Below the pieces are notes generated by a model that saw only the letters and a list, made by a program, of their open reading frames with translations, was not told where the DNA came from and did no database searches. A program made the position numbers and the translations under genes. A stretch of DNA of 64,000 nucleotides from Microbacterium pygmaeum (GTDB lineage: Bacteria; Actinomycetota; Actinomycetes; Actinomycetales; Microbacteriaceae), in contig NZ_LT629692.1 of NCBI RefSeq assembly GCF_900100885.1, positions 744,001 to 808,000 of the forward strand. Direction: 5' to 3'. This document shows positions 34,051-43,775 of this stretch, piece by piece; positions within the stretch are counted from its first letter, which is position 1; each line of letters starts with the position of its first letter.

Positions 34051-35027
34051 AGATCGCGCGCTGGATCGACGGCGCCGACCTGGGCGAGGGCTTTGTCATC
34101 GACGATCACGTGGTGCCGTTCCCGAACGGCCTGCGTGTGGCGCAGGTGCTCGAGCGCGGACTGGATGCCGCGCACGGCCTGTACCGCTCAGTCGCCGATC
34201 GCGGCGAGACGAAGCGGGCCGCGCTCGCCGAGGTCACGCTGCTCGCGCCCCTGGTGCCTGCTGCGATCCGCGACTTCGTCGCCTTCGAGGAGCACGTCGA
34301 AGGGGTCAGCGCGTCGGTCGACGGCAAGAGCGAGGTCGTGCCCGAGTGGTACCAAGCGCCGACCTTCTACTTCACCAATCCGCACACGGTGCTCGGCCCC
34401 GGCGAGTCGGTCTCGCCGCCGGTGACCGAGCGTCTGGACTTCGAGCTCGAGATCGCCGCGGTGATCGGGTCGGTGCCCGGATCCGACGGAGCGAACCTGA
34501 CCGCGCAGGCCGGGGCATCCCACATCTTCGGCTACACGATCATGAACGACTGGTCCGCGCGCGACATCCAATCGCGCGAGATGAAGGTGCGCCTCGGGCC
34601 TGCGAAGGGCAAGGACTTCGGCACAGCCCTCGGACCGTGGATCGTCACCGCCGACGAGCTCGCGTCGTACCTGGACGCGGACGGCTTCCTCGCGGTGCGG
34701 GCCGAGGTCTTCGTCAACGGGGAGCTCATCGGCGAAGACCTCGTCTCCAACATGGGCTGGCCGTTCGGCGAGCTGGTCGCGTACGCCTCGCGCAACTCCC
34801 GGGTGGTCCCAGGTGACGTGCTCGGGTCGGGCACGGTCGGCAACGGCGGATGCCTGGGTGAGCTCTGGGGTCGCGCCGGCGAGCTCACGCCATCGCCCCT
34901 GCGCGAAGGCGACGAGGTGCGGATGGCGGTCGAGGGCATCGGAGAACTCGTCGGTCGCGTCGGCGCGGGAGTGGTGCCGCCGGCGATCCCGGCGGCTCGC
35001 GCGCGTCCGCGATCGCGTCGGCGCTGA
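34047..35027 (+). CDS. Fumarylacetoacetate hydrolase family protein
   Basis: A 326-residue FAH-family enzyme, more like true fumarylacetoacetases and bisphenol/homoprotocatechuate-type hydrolases. It has FVAFEEHV near residue 78, the ExE ligand pair in FELEIAAVIG, and GYTIMNDWSARDIQ. It follows the amidohydrolase with an ATGA overlap and closes the operon. Its C-terminal tail is Arg-rich and probably disordered. It likely acts late in ring-product degradation. Confidence 0.87.
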   Translation: MKIARWIDGADLGEGFVIDDHVVPFPNGLRVAQVLERGLDAAHGLYRSVADRGETKRAALAEVTLLAPLVPAAIRDFVAFEEHVEGVSASVDGKSEVVPEWYQAPTFYFTNPHTVLGPGESVSPPVTERLDFELEIAAVIGSVPGSDGANLTAQAGASHIFGYTIMNDWSARDIQSREMKVRLGPAKGKDFGTALGPWIVTADELASYLDADGFLAVRAEVFVNGELIGEDLVSNMGWPFGELVAYASRNSRVVPGDVLGSGTVGNGGCLGELWGRAGELTPSPLREGDEVRMAVEGIGELVGRVGAGVVPPAIPAARARPRSRRR

Positions 35028-35041
35028 CCGCTCGCCTTTGG

Positions 35042-35070
35042 TTGAAAAGACACATAAGTTGGTCTAGAGT
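35042..35070 (+). promoter_or_regulatory. Strong sigma-70-type promoter
   Basis: TTGAAA (35042-35047), 17-bp spacer, TAGAGT (35065-35070). Transcription would start near 35077 and leave a leader of about 100 bases before the MFS gene at 35174. It separates the ring-cleavage operon from the MFS/oxidase/ThuA operon. Confidence 0.65.
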
Positions 35071-35173
35071 GGACGCGACGTCGGGATCCGTTCTGGATCC
35101 GTTCCCGCCCGTGACGCAGCGCGCGGGGCACACCCGGTCGCGTCGACGGCCCGATCGTTCGGGCGGACCGCGA

Positions 35174-36673
35174 ATGCCACTCACTGCCTGGAGACTCCGT
35201 CTCCTGATGATCTCCCTCCTGACCGTCTCGTTCCTGGGGGCGCTCGACCACACCGTCGTCGCGACCTCGCTGGCCACGATCGCCGGCGACCTCGGCGCTG
35301 TGCAGCAGATGAGCTGGGTCCTCGTCTCCTATACGCTCGCCAGCACCGTCATGCTGCCCGTCCTGGGCAAGCTCGGCGATCTGCTCGGCGTCCGCCTCAT
35401 CTTCCTCGCCAGCCTGGTGCTGTTCCTCGTCGCGTCACTGTGCTGCGGCCTCGCGCAGGACATCACCCAGCTCGCGATCGCCCGCGTGGCGCAGGGGATC
35501 GGCTCGGCGGGCCTGCACCTCATGCCGCAGACGATCGTCGGCACGGTCGTGCCGCCGCGTGAGCGCCCCCGCGTGCTGTCCATCATCGGGGCAGCCTTCC
35601 CGGTCGCGATCCTGGTCGGGCCCCTGCTCGGCGGCGTGATCACGGACGCGTGGGGATGGCGCTGGGTCTTCTGGATCAACATCCCGGTCGGTCTGATCGC
35701 GCTCGCCCTGGCGGTGATCGCGGTCCCGCATGTGCCGGGACACTCCGGCCGCAGGTTCGACATCGCCGGCGCCGTGGTCCTCGGCATCTCCGTGACCGCA
35801 CTGGTGCTCGGCGCCAGTTGGGCCAGTGCCGACCGCTGGGTGATCGGCGTGCCCGTGATCGTCGCGGCCGCCGTCGCGGCGGTCGCACTCGCGGTGTTCA
35901 TCCTCATCGAGGTGCGCGTGAGTGAGCCACTGGTTCCGCTGCGACACTTCGCGAACCGGACCATCCTGATCTGCATCGTGCTGTCCACCGTCATCGGCGT
36001 CGGGCTGTTCTCGGTCGTCTCCTACGTGCCGACCTTCGTCCAGATGGCGTATCGCACCAGTGCCACCGTGTCGGGGCTCGTCCCCATCGCGACGGTGTTC
36101 GGCATGCTCGTGAGCACCCTGTTCACCGGCTGGCTGGCGAGCAGGTCCGGGCGGTACCGGATGTTCCCGATCGTCGGCACGGCGCTGGCCGCCGGGGGTC
36201 TCCTGATCATGGCCTTCCTGCCCCCGGGGCTGCCACTGTGGGCGCCGATGGTGGCGATGGCGTTGGTCGGCGTCGGCACCGGGGCGTTCATGAACATCCT
36301 CGTCGCGGTCGCGCAGAGCGCCGCGCCACGCAGTGACACCGGAAGCGTGACGGCGACCGTCAGCCTGGTGCGTCAGGTCGGCTCCACGACGGCCACGGCG
36401 ATCGTGGGCGGGGTGATCGGCGCGGGTGTCGCGCTGGGTCTTCCCGCCGGGCTGGATGCCGCGACCCTGACTCCCGCGGTGGTGCACGCGTCCTCCGCTG
36501 CGGTGCAGGCGCAGGTCGCCGAGCTGTATACGGCGGTGCTCTCCCCGATCTTCATCGGTCTCGCGATCGCCTACGCCGTCGGCATCGTCGCGGCCCTCCT
36601 GCTTCCCAACCGCCGCCTCTCGGACCACTTCGAGCCCGAACCCGTTCCGACCGCCGAGTCGGCGACCGTCTGA
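35174..36673 (+). CDS. MFS transporter, DHA2 (EmrB/QacA) family
   Basis: A 499-residue, about 14-helix drug:proton antiporter with the motif-A-like GKLGDLLGVR and an early LDHTVVATSLATIA segment typical of DHA2 proteins. ATG 35174 is preferred; the longer frame from 35042 would start inside the promoter. Co-transcription with a glycoside oxidase and a ThuA-like gene suggests efflux of an aglycone or uptake/exchange of a glycoside; export is the usual family role. Confidence 0.82.
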   Translation: MPLTAWRLRLLMISLLTVSFLGALDHTVVATSLATIAGDLGAVQQMSWVLVSYTLASTVMLPVLGKLGDLLGVRLIFLASLVLFLVASLCCGLAQDITQLAIARVAQGIGSAGLHLMPQTIVGTVVPPRERPRVLSIIGAAFPVAILVGPLLGGVITDAWGWRWVFWINIPVGLIALALAVIAVPHVPGHSGRRFDIAGAVVLGISVTALVLGASWASADRWVIGVPVIVAAAVAAVALAVFILIEVRVSEPLVPLRHFANRTILICIVLSTVIGVGLFSVVSYVPTFVQMAYRTSATVSGLVPIATVFGMLVSTLFTGWLASRSGRYRMFPIVGTALAAGGLLIMAFLPPGLPLWAPMVAMALVGVGTGAFMNILVAVAQSAAPRSDTGSVTATVSLVRQVGSTTATAIVGGVIGAGVALGLPAGLDAATLTPAVVHASSAAVQAQVAELYTAVLSPIFIGLAIAYAVGIVAALLLPNRRLSDHFEPEPVPTAESATV

Positions 36674-36692
36674 CCTCTCGAGGAGGAGAACC

Positions 36693-38279
36693 ATGTCCCA
36701 CGAAGCGCACACCGCATCGCACCCCACCGTCGTCGTCGTCGGCAGCGGACCGATCGGCTCCGCGTACGCCCGCGTGCTGGTCGAGACGCTGCCGGAGGCA
36801 CACGTCGTCATGTTCGAGGCCGGTCCGCAACTGACCGCGATCCCCGGTGAGAGCGTGCGCAACATCCCCGATCCCGAGGAGAAGGAGCGCGCACGCGAAC
36901 TGTCGCAGGGCCCGCAGGCGGGGGCGCTGCGCGAGTCGCTCGGGATCCCGGCCGGCGTCGTCGTGGAGGGCATGTTCACCGCGCGACAGGGCACCCACCT
37001 CCTCGACTTCGGCGGCGAAGGCTCGGGCCACGCGCCGGGCTTCCCCGCGGGCGCGGCGTCGACGAACGTCGGGGGCATGGGCGCGCACTGGACGTGCGCG
37101 ACCCCGTCGCCCGCGTTCAGCGAGAAGATCCCGTTCATCGCAGATGACGAGTGGGACGACCTTCTGGCCGTCGCCAAGGACCTGCTCCACGTGCAGGATG
37201 CCGCGTTCGCCGATTCCGCCGTCGGCGAGGGCATCCGCTCCCTGCTGGAGGAGGAGTTCGGCGCCGAGCTGCCGGAGGGCTACGGCCCCGGCACCCTGCC
37301 GGTCGCCGGGGACCCGCAGCCCGACGGCACCATGCGCTGGGCCGGTGCCGATGTCGTCCTCGGCCCGCTCGTGGACGCCGCGTCGCCGCTCAGCGAGCGC
37401 TTCGAGCTGCACGACCTGTCGCTCGTCCGCCGCGTCGAGGTCGAGGACGGCAGGGCGACCGGGGTGACCGTCGAAGACCTCCGCACCCACGAGATCCGCT
37501 TCGTGCCCGCAGACCTCGTCGTCGTGGCCGCAGACGCGTTCCGCACCCCGCAGCTGCTGTGGGCCTCCGGCATCCGCCCCTCGGCCCTCGGGCACTATCT
37601 CACCGAGCACCACGTGGTCATCACCACCATCGCGGTCGACGCGGGCAAGATCGGCCGCTTCGCGACCGATGCCGATCTCGAAGCCGAGATCGCCCGCCGG
37701 TCGGTGAACCCGGTCGATCCGGTGGCGGCGGTGAACCGCATCCCGTTCTCCGAACCCGATCACCCCTTCTCGCTGCAGGTGATGTACGCCGAGAACCCCC
37801 CGTTCCAGCTCGACCCGGCACACCCCGCAGCCGGGAACCGATGGGGCTACGTGAACATGGGCTACGGCGTGCGCAAGCGCCCCCGCGTCGAGGACGGCGT
37901 CACGTTCGACGACGGCGAGCTCGACTACCGGGGCTTCCCGAACATGACGATCGAGTACGAGCTGACCGACGCCGAGAACACCGAGATCGAGGCGGCCACC
38001 GAGCGCCTCCGTCGCGCGGGCAGCGCCATCGGCGAGTTCGTCGCCGAGCCCCGGCTGCTCCCGAACGGGTCGAGCCTGCACTACATGGGCACCACCCGTA
38101 TCGGCGAGACCGACGACGGGACGTCCGTGGCCGACCCGTGGTCGCGTGTGTGGGGTGTGGACGGACTCGTCGTCGGCGGCAACGGCGTCATCCCGACCGC
38201 CAACACGATGAACCCCACGCTTATGAGCGTGGCGGTCGCAGTGCGCGGCGCACGCAAGGCCGCCGAGGAGCTGTCATGA
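36693..38279 (+). CDS. CarA-like FAD-dependent glycoside oxidase (second copy)
   Basis: A 528-residue GMC oxidoreductase closely patterned on the gene at 12404. Shared blocks include NVGGMGAHWT and RTPQLLWASGIRP. The FAD motif is VGSGPIGSAYAR, and the catalytic pair is His463 (LHYMGTTRIG) and Asn507 (MNPTLMS). AGGAGGAG precedes the ATG. It probably oxidises sugar C3 of another glycoside class. No small subunit adjoins it; the nearest is the fused protein at 23990. Confidence 0.82.
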   Translation: MSHEAHTASHPTVVVVGSGPIGSAYARVLVETLPEAHVVMFEAGPQLTAIPGESVRNIPDPEEKERARELSQGPQAGALRESLGIPAGVVVEGMFTARQGTHLLDFGGEGSGHAPGFPAGAASTNVGGMGAHWTCATPSPAFSEKIPFIADDEWDDLLAVAKDLLHVQDAAFADSAVGEGIRSLLEEEFGAELPEGYGPGTLPVAGDPQPDGTMRWAGADVVLGPLVDAASPLSERFELHDLSLVRRVEVEDGRATGVTVEDLRTHEIRFVPADLVVVAADAFRTPQLLWASGIRPSALGHYLTEHHVVITTIAVDAGKIGRFATDADLEAEIARRSVNPVDPVAAVNRIPFSEPDHPFSLQVMYAENPPFQLDPAHPAAGNRWGYVNMGYGVRKRPRVEDGVTFDDGELDYRGFPNMTIEYELTDAENTEIEAATERLRRAGSAIGEFVAEPRLLPNGSSLHYMGTTRIGETDDGTSVADPWSRVWGVDGLVVGGNGVIPTANTMNPTLMSVAVAVRGARKAAEELS

Positions 38280-39145
38280 CCGAACCGATCCACGCCCTGA
38301 TCCTCTCCGGGCACATGACCCACGAGCACGACAACGAGTTCCGCAGCTTCCGCAAGCACAACGAGTGGATCACGACGCTGCTCGAGGACACCGGGCGATT
38401 CAAGGTCCGCGTGCTCGAAGACCCGCGGGGCATCGGCGCCGACATCATCGACAAGTACGACGTCGTCATCGTGATCTTCGAGGGGCGCGACGGCTATCAC
38501 GAGAAGGCCGTCGGATTCGGTCCGCAGACCGATGCCGCGCTGCTGAAGTTCGTCCACGACGACGGCAAGGGCATCGTCTGGTTCCACGGGTCGGCCGCGC
38601 AGGAGGACGACTGGGGTTACCCCGAGGAGTACAACGTGATGCGCGGGTCGCGGCTCACCGTCGCGGGCGGTCTGCGTCCGCGACCGTGGGGCGAGGCGCT
38701 GCTGCGCACGACCGAGCCGCGGCACGCGATCACCGAGGGCATCACCCCGACGTGGACGGTCACCGGCGACGACATCCTCACCGGGGTGGAGATCCTCGAC
38801 GGCGCCCAGGTGCTGGTCACGGTCTTCGACGACCTGGAGTCGTACGAGAACGCGCCGGTGTGGCCCATGTCGCACTACCCGGTCGCGATCCCGGAGGGCG
38901 GTATCGCCGACCTGCCCGGGATGAACACCGACCAGCCGATCGCGTGGATCAACGAGTACGGCGCCGGCCGTTCGTTCACGATCACGATCGGTCATGACAT
39001 CGACACGTTCCGGCGGATCGAGTTCATCCGGATGTTCCCGCGCGGCGTGGAGTGGGCGGCGACCGGTGAGGTCGGCCTGCAGGGTCCGGACCGTCGCGGC
39101 GATCGCCGGATCAACCCCTGGCCGTACTACAACCGCGAGGGCTGA
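38276..39145 (+). CDS. ThuA-like protein
   Basis: A 289-residue glutamine-amidotransferase-like protein of the ThuA/trehalose-utilisation family (PF06283), with GIVWFHGSAA and ITITIGHD typical of the fold. ThuA proteins occur in 3-keto-disaccharide pathways of rhizobia, where they isomerise or process the keto-sugar. ATG 38276 overlaps the oxidase stop, so oxidase and ThuA are likely consecutive enzymes. Confidence 0.82.
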   Translation: MTEPIHALILSGHMTHEHDNEFRSFRKHNEWITTLLEDTGRFKVRVLEDPRGIGADIIDKYDVVIVIFEGRDGYHEKAVGFGPQTDAALLKFVHDDGKGIVWFHGSAAQEDDWGYPEEYNVMRGSRLTVAGGLRPRPWGEALLRTTEPRHAITEGITPTWTVTGDDILTGVEILDGAQVLVTVFDDLESYENAPVWPMSHYPVAIPEGGIADLPGMNTDQPIAWINEYGAGRSFTITIGHDIDTFRRIEFIRMFPRGVEWAATGEVGLQGPDRRGDRRINPWPYYNREG

Positions 39146-39167
39146 GCGGCAGCCCCAGCGGGATGCC

Positions 39168-39956
39168 TCAGCGGCCGGCGATGCGGTCGGCCATGAATTT
39201 GACGCCCGCAGAGGATGTCGAGCCACCGTCGACGGGGATCTCGGCGCCGGTGACGTAGGCCGCGGCATCCGACAGCAGGAAGGCGACGACGCTCGCGACC
39301 TCCTCCGCCTGTCCGACCCGCTCGAGCGGGGTGAGCGCCAGCTGCGCGTCGCGCATCGCGGTCGGCGCATGCTCGGTCATCAGCGTCTCGATGAACCCCG
39401 GGTGCACGATGTTCACCCGGATGCCGCGTGAGCCGAGCTCGGTCGCCGCGACGTGGGTGAGGCCGCGCAGCCCCCACTTACTGGAGGTGTAGGCGACCGG
39501 ATAGTGCGCGTTCAGCGCGGCGGACGAGCCGATGTTCACGATCGACGACCCGTCCGACATCAGCGGAGCGAGCGCCTGGATGCCGAGCATCGGTCCGGTG
39601 AGGTTGACCGCCAGCACCCGGTCCCAGTCCTCGCGTCGTGTCTCGCCGAGGCGCGAGCGGTGCGTGATGCCGGCGTTGTTGACGAGGCCGCGGAGGGGTT
39701 CGCCGTCCAGATCGTCGTCGAGCTCCGCCGCGAGCAGCTCCCACGCCGCTCCATCAGCGACATCGAGCTGACGGTACGACGCATCGATCCGGTCGAGCTC
39801 GGGCGCTTCGGCAACCACGTCGGTGGCGAGCACGCGTGCGCCGGCCGCGACCAGCAGGCGCACCGCCGCCAGGCCCTGGCCGCCGGCGGCGCCCGTGACG
39901 ACGATCGTGCGGCCGTCGAGGCCGGGAACAGGGGACGGATGCGCGACGCTGCTCAC
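39168..39956 (-). CDS. SDR family oxidoreductase
   Basis: A 262-residue classical short-chain dehydrogenase with cofactor motif TGAAGGQG, structural NNAG, catalytic Ser in IGSSAAL and YTSSK. GTG 39956 is taken because it gives a normal-length N-terminus; the longer frame reads across the divergent gene. It diverges from a second SDR at 40063. Cofactor and substrate are unknown. Confidence 0.85.
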   Translation of the reverse strand: MSSVAHPSPVPGLDGRTIVVTGAAGGQGLAAVRLLVAAGARVLATDVVAEAPELDRIDASYRQLDVADGAAWELLAAELDDDLDGEPLRGLVNNAGITHRSRLGETRREDWDRVLAVNLTGPMLGIQALAPLMSDGSSIVNIGSSAALNAHYPVAYTSSKWGLRGLTHVAATELGSRGIRVNIVHPGFIETLMTEHAPTAMRDAQLALTPLERVGQAEEVASVVAFLLSDAAAYVTGAEIPVDGGSTSSAGVKFMADRIAGR

Positions 39957-40062
39957 GGTTCGACGGTAGCGGCGGCATCCGCTTCTCGGAATGCGCGGTC
40001 GGTGATACCGCACATCACCACTCGCGGGGTGCTGGTCGCGGGCGTCGCGGGAGGATGGACGC

Positions 40063-40848
40063 ATGGCACCATCGGAACTCGCACCGGCGACGCTGTTCTC
40101 GTGCGCCGGCCAGGTGGCGATCGTCACGGGCGGGGCATCGGGCATCGGTCTCGCGTGCGCAGAGGCGCTGGCCGCTGCCGGCGCGCGGGTCGTCGTCGCC
40201 GGCCTCGTCGCGAGCGGTCCTGCGGGTGCGGCGACGAGGCTGGCGACGCGGGGGCTCGATGTCGTCGGAGCCGAGTGCGATGTGACGGATGCCGCGCAGC
40301 TGCGAGCGCTCGTCGAGTCCACGCTCGAGCGCTGGGGGAGGATCGACACCGTCGTGGCCAACGCGGGGGCGGCGCTGGATGACCCGGACGCGTCAGAGCA
40401 TGATGCGTCGCTCGAGCGGATGCTTGCCCTCCATGTGCGCTCGGTGGCTCAGCTCGCCGAAATCGCGCTGCCCGTGATGGCGGAGTCCGGTGGCGGGGCG
40501 TTCGTGGTGATGTCGAGCATCGCGGGGCTGCGAGGCAATCGCGTGCTCTCCGGCTACGGGGTCTCAAAGGCGGCGAACGCGCAGATCGCGCGGAATCTCG
40601 CAGTGCAGTGGGGGAGTCGCGGCATCCGCGCGAACGCGATCTCGCCGGGCGTGATCGCCACCGATTTCGCCCGGCCGATCACTGAGAACCCGGACGCCGC
40701 ACCGGTCCGCCTGGCGAAAACTCCACTCGGCCGATTCGGCACGCCGGCGGAGGTCGCGGGCGCCGTGGTCTGGCTGGCCTCGGCCGCGGGTGCGTTCGTC
40801 ACGGGACAGAACATCGTCATCGACGGCGGGACGCTGATCTCGGACTGA
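40063..40848 (+). CDS. SDR family oxidoreductase
   Basis: A 261-residue classical short-chain dehydrogenase with TGGASGIG, ANAG, Ser in MSSIAG and YGVSK. It reads divergently from the SDR at 39956 with 106 bp between. Followed by a PLP enzyme gene after 85 bp. The substrate is probably a sugar or alcohol; nothing in the sequence decides. Confidence 0.85.
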   Translation: MAPSELAPATLFSCAGQVAIVTGGASGIGLACAEALAAAGARVVVAGLVASGPAGAATRLATRGLDVVGAECDVTDAAQLRALVESTLERWGRIDTVVANAGAALDDPDASEHDASLERMLALHVRSVAQLAEIALPVMAESGGGAFVVMSSIAGLRGNRVLSGYGVSKAANAQIARNLAVQWGSRGIRANAISPGVIATDFARPITENPDAAPVRLAKTPLGRFGTPAEVAGAVVWLASAAGAFVTGQNIVIDGGTLISD

Positions 40849-40933
40849 CGGGTGACGCCCGCTGTGAGGGGCGGCGGATACCATGTGTCACCGGCGCATC
40901 AGCGCCGCGCGACCGGCTTGAAGGCGGAACATC

Positions 40934-42133
40934 GTGAGTCTGGACATCGTGGCGCTGCGGGCGCAGTTCCCTTCGCTGAAGTCGGGCATCGCGCACTTCG
41001 ACGGACCGGGCGGCACGCAGACGCCCGCGGTCGTGGGCGATGCGATCGCCCGCACGCTCACCGGGCCGCTCTCGAACCGCGGCGCCGCGATCGTGAGCGA
41101 GCAGAACGCCGACCGTGCGGTCGTCGACTTCCGCCACGCGATCGCCGATCTGCTCGGCGCCGATCCGAGCGGAGTCGTCTACGGGCGCAGTGCCACGCAG
41201 CTCACGTACGACTTCTCCAGAGCACTGGCCAAGACCTGGGTCGAGGGCGATGAGATCGTCGTCACGCAGCTCGACCACGACTGCAACGTCCGGCCGTGGG
41301 TGCAGGCGGCGCAAGCCATCGGTGCGGTGGTGCGCTGGCTCCGACTCGATCCGCAGAGCGCCGAGCTGCGGCTCGATGATCTCGATGAGGTCGTCACCGA
41401 CCGGACGCGACTGGTCGCGGTGACGGCGGCGTCCAACCTGCTCGGCACCAAGCCGGCGGTCGCGACGATCGCGGCCCGTGCGCACGCGGTCGGCGCGCTC
41501 GTGTACGTCGACGGGGTCCACTACACCGCCCATGCGAGCGTCGACGTGGTCGCCTTGGGAGCGGACTTCTTCGTCTGCTCGCCGTACAAGTTCTTCGGAC
41601 CGCACTGCGCCGCGCTTGCTGCGTCTCCCGCGCTGCTCGAGTCACTGACGCCCGACAAGCTGCTTCCCTCGACCGATGTGGTGCCCGAGCGATTCGAGCT
41701 GGGAACGCTGCCGTACGAGATCATGGCCGGGGCCACGGCTGCCGTCGATTTCATCGCCGGCATCGCGCCCGCCGGGAGCACGCGCCGAGAGCGGCTGATC
41801 GCAGCCGATCACCTCATCAACGCGTCGGAGCTCGAGCTGCGCGGGCGTCTCGAGGCCGGATTGGCATCGTTCGGCGATCGTGTCGTCGCGCACTCGCGCG
41901 CGGCCGAGCGCACCCCGACTCTCTTCCTCACCTTTCCGGAGCGAGACGCTGGAGAGGTGTCACGCCTGCTGGCGCAGCGGAACATCCTGGCACCGGCCGG
42001 CACGTTCTACGCGTACGAGCCGTTCCGAGCGTTGCACCTGCCGGTCGACGCCGGCCTGCGCGTCGGCCTTGCCCCCTACAACGACGACGCGGAGATCGAT
42101 CGCCTTCTCGAGGCGCTGAGCTACGCGCTCTGA
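40934..42133 (+). CDS. Cysteine desulfurase-like class V PLP enzyme
   Basis: A 399-residue aminotransferase class V protein of the CsdA-like clade. The PLP Lys219 lies in SPYKFFG, and the cofactor Asp/His region in VYVDGVHYTAH. It belongs to the stand-alone type often annotated cysteine desulfurase-like, distinct from IscS and SufS. GTG start at 40934. No sulfur-transfer partner genes are nearby, so the role is open. Confidence 0.82.
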   Translation: MSLDIVALRAQFPSLKSGIAHFDGPGGTQTPAVVGDAIARTLTGPLSNRGAAIVSEQNADRAVVDFRHAIADLLGADPSGVVYGRSATQLTYDFSRALAKTWVEGDEIVVTQLDHDCNVRPWVQAAQAIGAVVRWLRLDPQSAELRLDDLDEVVTDRTRLVAVTAASNLLGTKPAVATIAARAHAVGALVYVDGVHYTAHASVDVVALGADFFVCSPYKFFGPHCAALAASPALLESLTPDKLLPSTDVVPERFELGTLPYEIMAGATAAVDFIAGIAPAGSTRRERLIAADHLINASELELRGRLEAGLASFGDRVVAHSRAAERTPTLFLTFPERDAGEVSRLLAQRNILAPAGTFYAYEPFRALHLPVDAGLRVGLAPYNDDAEIDRLLEALSYAL

Positions 42134-42278
42134 GCGACGCGCTCCGAGCGACGTGCTCTGAGCTTCACCGGTTCCTCCCCAGGCGGTCTCCGGGGGCCGC
42201 ATCTGCACAGCTTTTCTCACATCTGACCGGGGACTTTTCTGATGCTTCGATGTCGGTGGCCCTCGTCACAATAGAGGA
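42134..42278. other. Spacer before the HNH gene
   Basis: It begins with a short imperfect direct repeat (GCTCTGAGCGAC, GCTCCGAGCGAC, GTGCTCTGAGC) at the end of the PLP gene. CACAAT at 42267-42272 resembles a -10 box only six bases before the ATG, so the downstream gene may be transcribed without a leader. No other feature seen. Confidence 0.3.
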
Positions 42279-43703
42279 ATGAAGCACACAGTCACCGAGG
42301 CCCTCGGGTCGCTGGTGGCGGAGGTCGATGCGATGATCCGACCGCTCCTGGCAGGCGGCATGGAATCCCTGGGTGACGAAGATCTCGTCGATGCGCTGGC
42401 GATCGGCGGACGGATGCTGCGCAGCATCGAGAGTGCGCTGGTGCTGGCCGTCGACGAGGTGACACGGCGATCCGAGTCGGCCGGACGCGAAGAGCGTCTC
42501 AGTACACGATTCGGGTGCCGCGACGTCAGCGAGGTGGTCCAGCGCTCGACGCGACTGAGCGCGACGACGGTGTCGAGGATGCAGCGGGCGGCCCGGGCGG
42601 TGCACTGCGACAGGACGTTGGTCAGCGGGGCGCTTCTGCCCCCGCGGTTCCCGGCGACACGCGAAGCATTGCTCGCCGGCGACATCGGCATCGATGGTGT
42701 CCTGGCCGTCACCGGCCCGCTGGCGGGGCTGGAGCAGCGTGTCGGCCGCGACCTGATGTTCGCGGCGGATGAGGCGCTGGCGGCGACGGCGCGTGGGGAG
42801 GGGCCGGATTCCGCGCCACCGGCCACCGCGGACGAGTTGCGGATGCACGCGTCGGCGTGGGCGGTCGCTTTGGACCAGGACGGCAGCGAACCCCGTGATC
42901 ATGAAGCGCTCCGCACTCGCGGGATCACGCTGGGCCGCGTACGAAACGGCATCGTCCCGATCCACGGCGGTCTCCTCCCAGAGGTGGCCGCGCAGTTCCA
43001 GCGCATCAGCGACACGCTCGCGCTGCCGCGCGGCGGCGACGACACCGGTGGGGTCCGCTTCCGCCCCGATGACGAACTCGGACATGACGGAGCTGCACCA
43101 GACGATGAGCGGACCGCGGCGCAACGCCGCCACGATGCGCTCGCAACTGCCTTGTTCGCCGCGGCAGCCAGTGCCACGCTGCCGACGATCGGGGGTGCTG
43201 CCCCGACGCTTCTCGTCTCGGTGCGCGAGGCCGATCTGGTCGCCGCGCGGGGTGCCGCGCACGCCGACGGCATCGCCGACCCGCTCCCGATCGGCGCTGC
43301 GCACCACATCGCGTGCGGCGGTGTGATCCAACGTGTCGTCCTCGGTCGGGAGGGCAGGATTCTGCGGATCGGGACGGAGGAGCGCATCTTCAACCGGCAC
43401 CAGCGGCGGGCGATCGCACTCCGCGACGGAGGCTGCATCATCCCGAGTTGCGGCGCGCCGGCTGCCTGGTCCGAGATCCATCACGTCATCGAACACTCCC
43501 GCGGGGGACCCACCCACACCGACAACGGCGTGCTGCTGTGCTGGTTCCACCACCGATTCCTCGCCCATCACGGGTGGCAGATCCGGATGGTCCAGGGCGT
43601 TCCCGAGGTTCAGGCACCCACCTGGCTCGATCCGACACATCGATGGCGCAGGGTCACGAACTCACCGACCCGACTCGTCGAAGCCGTGATCCGGCGAACC
43701 TGA
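42279..43703 (+). CDS. DUF222/13E12-family HNH endonuclease protein
   Basis: A 474-residue protein with an N-terminal DUF222 (13E12 repeat) region and a C-terminal HNH nuclease motif: paired Cys in GGCIIPSCGAP, then EIHHVIEHSRGG, NGVLLCWFHH. Such proteins are multicopy in actinobacterial genomes and are sometimes linked to mobile DNA, but their role is unknown. It appears unrelated to the catabolic genes around it. Confidence 0.88.
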   Translation: MKHTVTEALGSLVAEVDAMIRPLLAGGMESLGDEDLVDALAIGGRMLRSIESALVLAVDEVTRRSESAGREERLSTRFGCRDVSEVVQRSTRLSATTVSRMQRAARAVHCDRTLVSGALLPPRFPATREALLAGDIGIDGVLAVTGPLAGLEQRVGRDLMFAADEALAATARGEGPDSAPPATADELRMHASAWAVALDQDGSEPRDHEALRTRGITLGRVRNGIVPIHGGLLPEVAAQFQRISDTLALPRGGDDTGGVRFRPDDELGHDGAAPDDERTAAQRRHDALATALFAAAASATLPTIGGAAPTLLVSVREADLVAARGAAHADGIADPLPIGAAHHIACGGVIQRVVLGREGRILRIGTEERIFNRHQRRAIALRDGGCIIPSCGAPAAWSEIHHVIEHSRGGPTHTDNGVLLCWFHHRFLAHHGWQIRMVQGVPEVQAPTWLDPTHRWRRVTNSPTRLVEAVIRRT

Positions 43704-43775
43704 GGTCGCCTTCGGTCGCCCGCTCATTCCGGGCCGTGCCCTGCGCCGTTTCGGTGTGTGGAGTGGCATCTTCGT

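Noticed and set aside
42279..43703. Mobile element around the HNH gene
   Set aside because: No integrase, inverted repeats or target duplications are visible; the DUF222/HNH family is widespread and chromosomal in actinobacteria.
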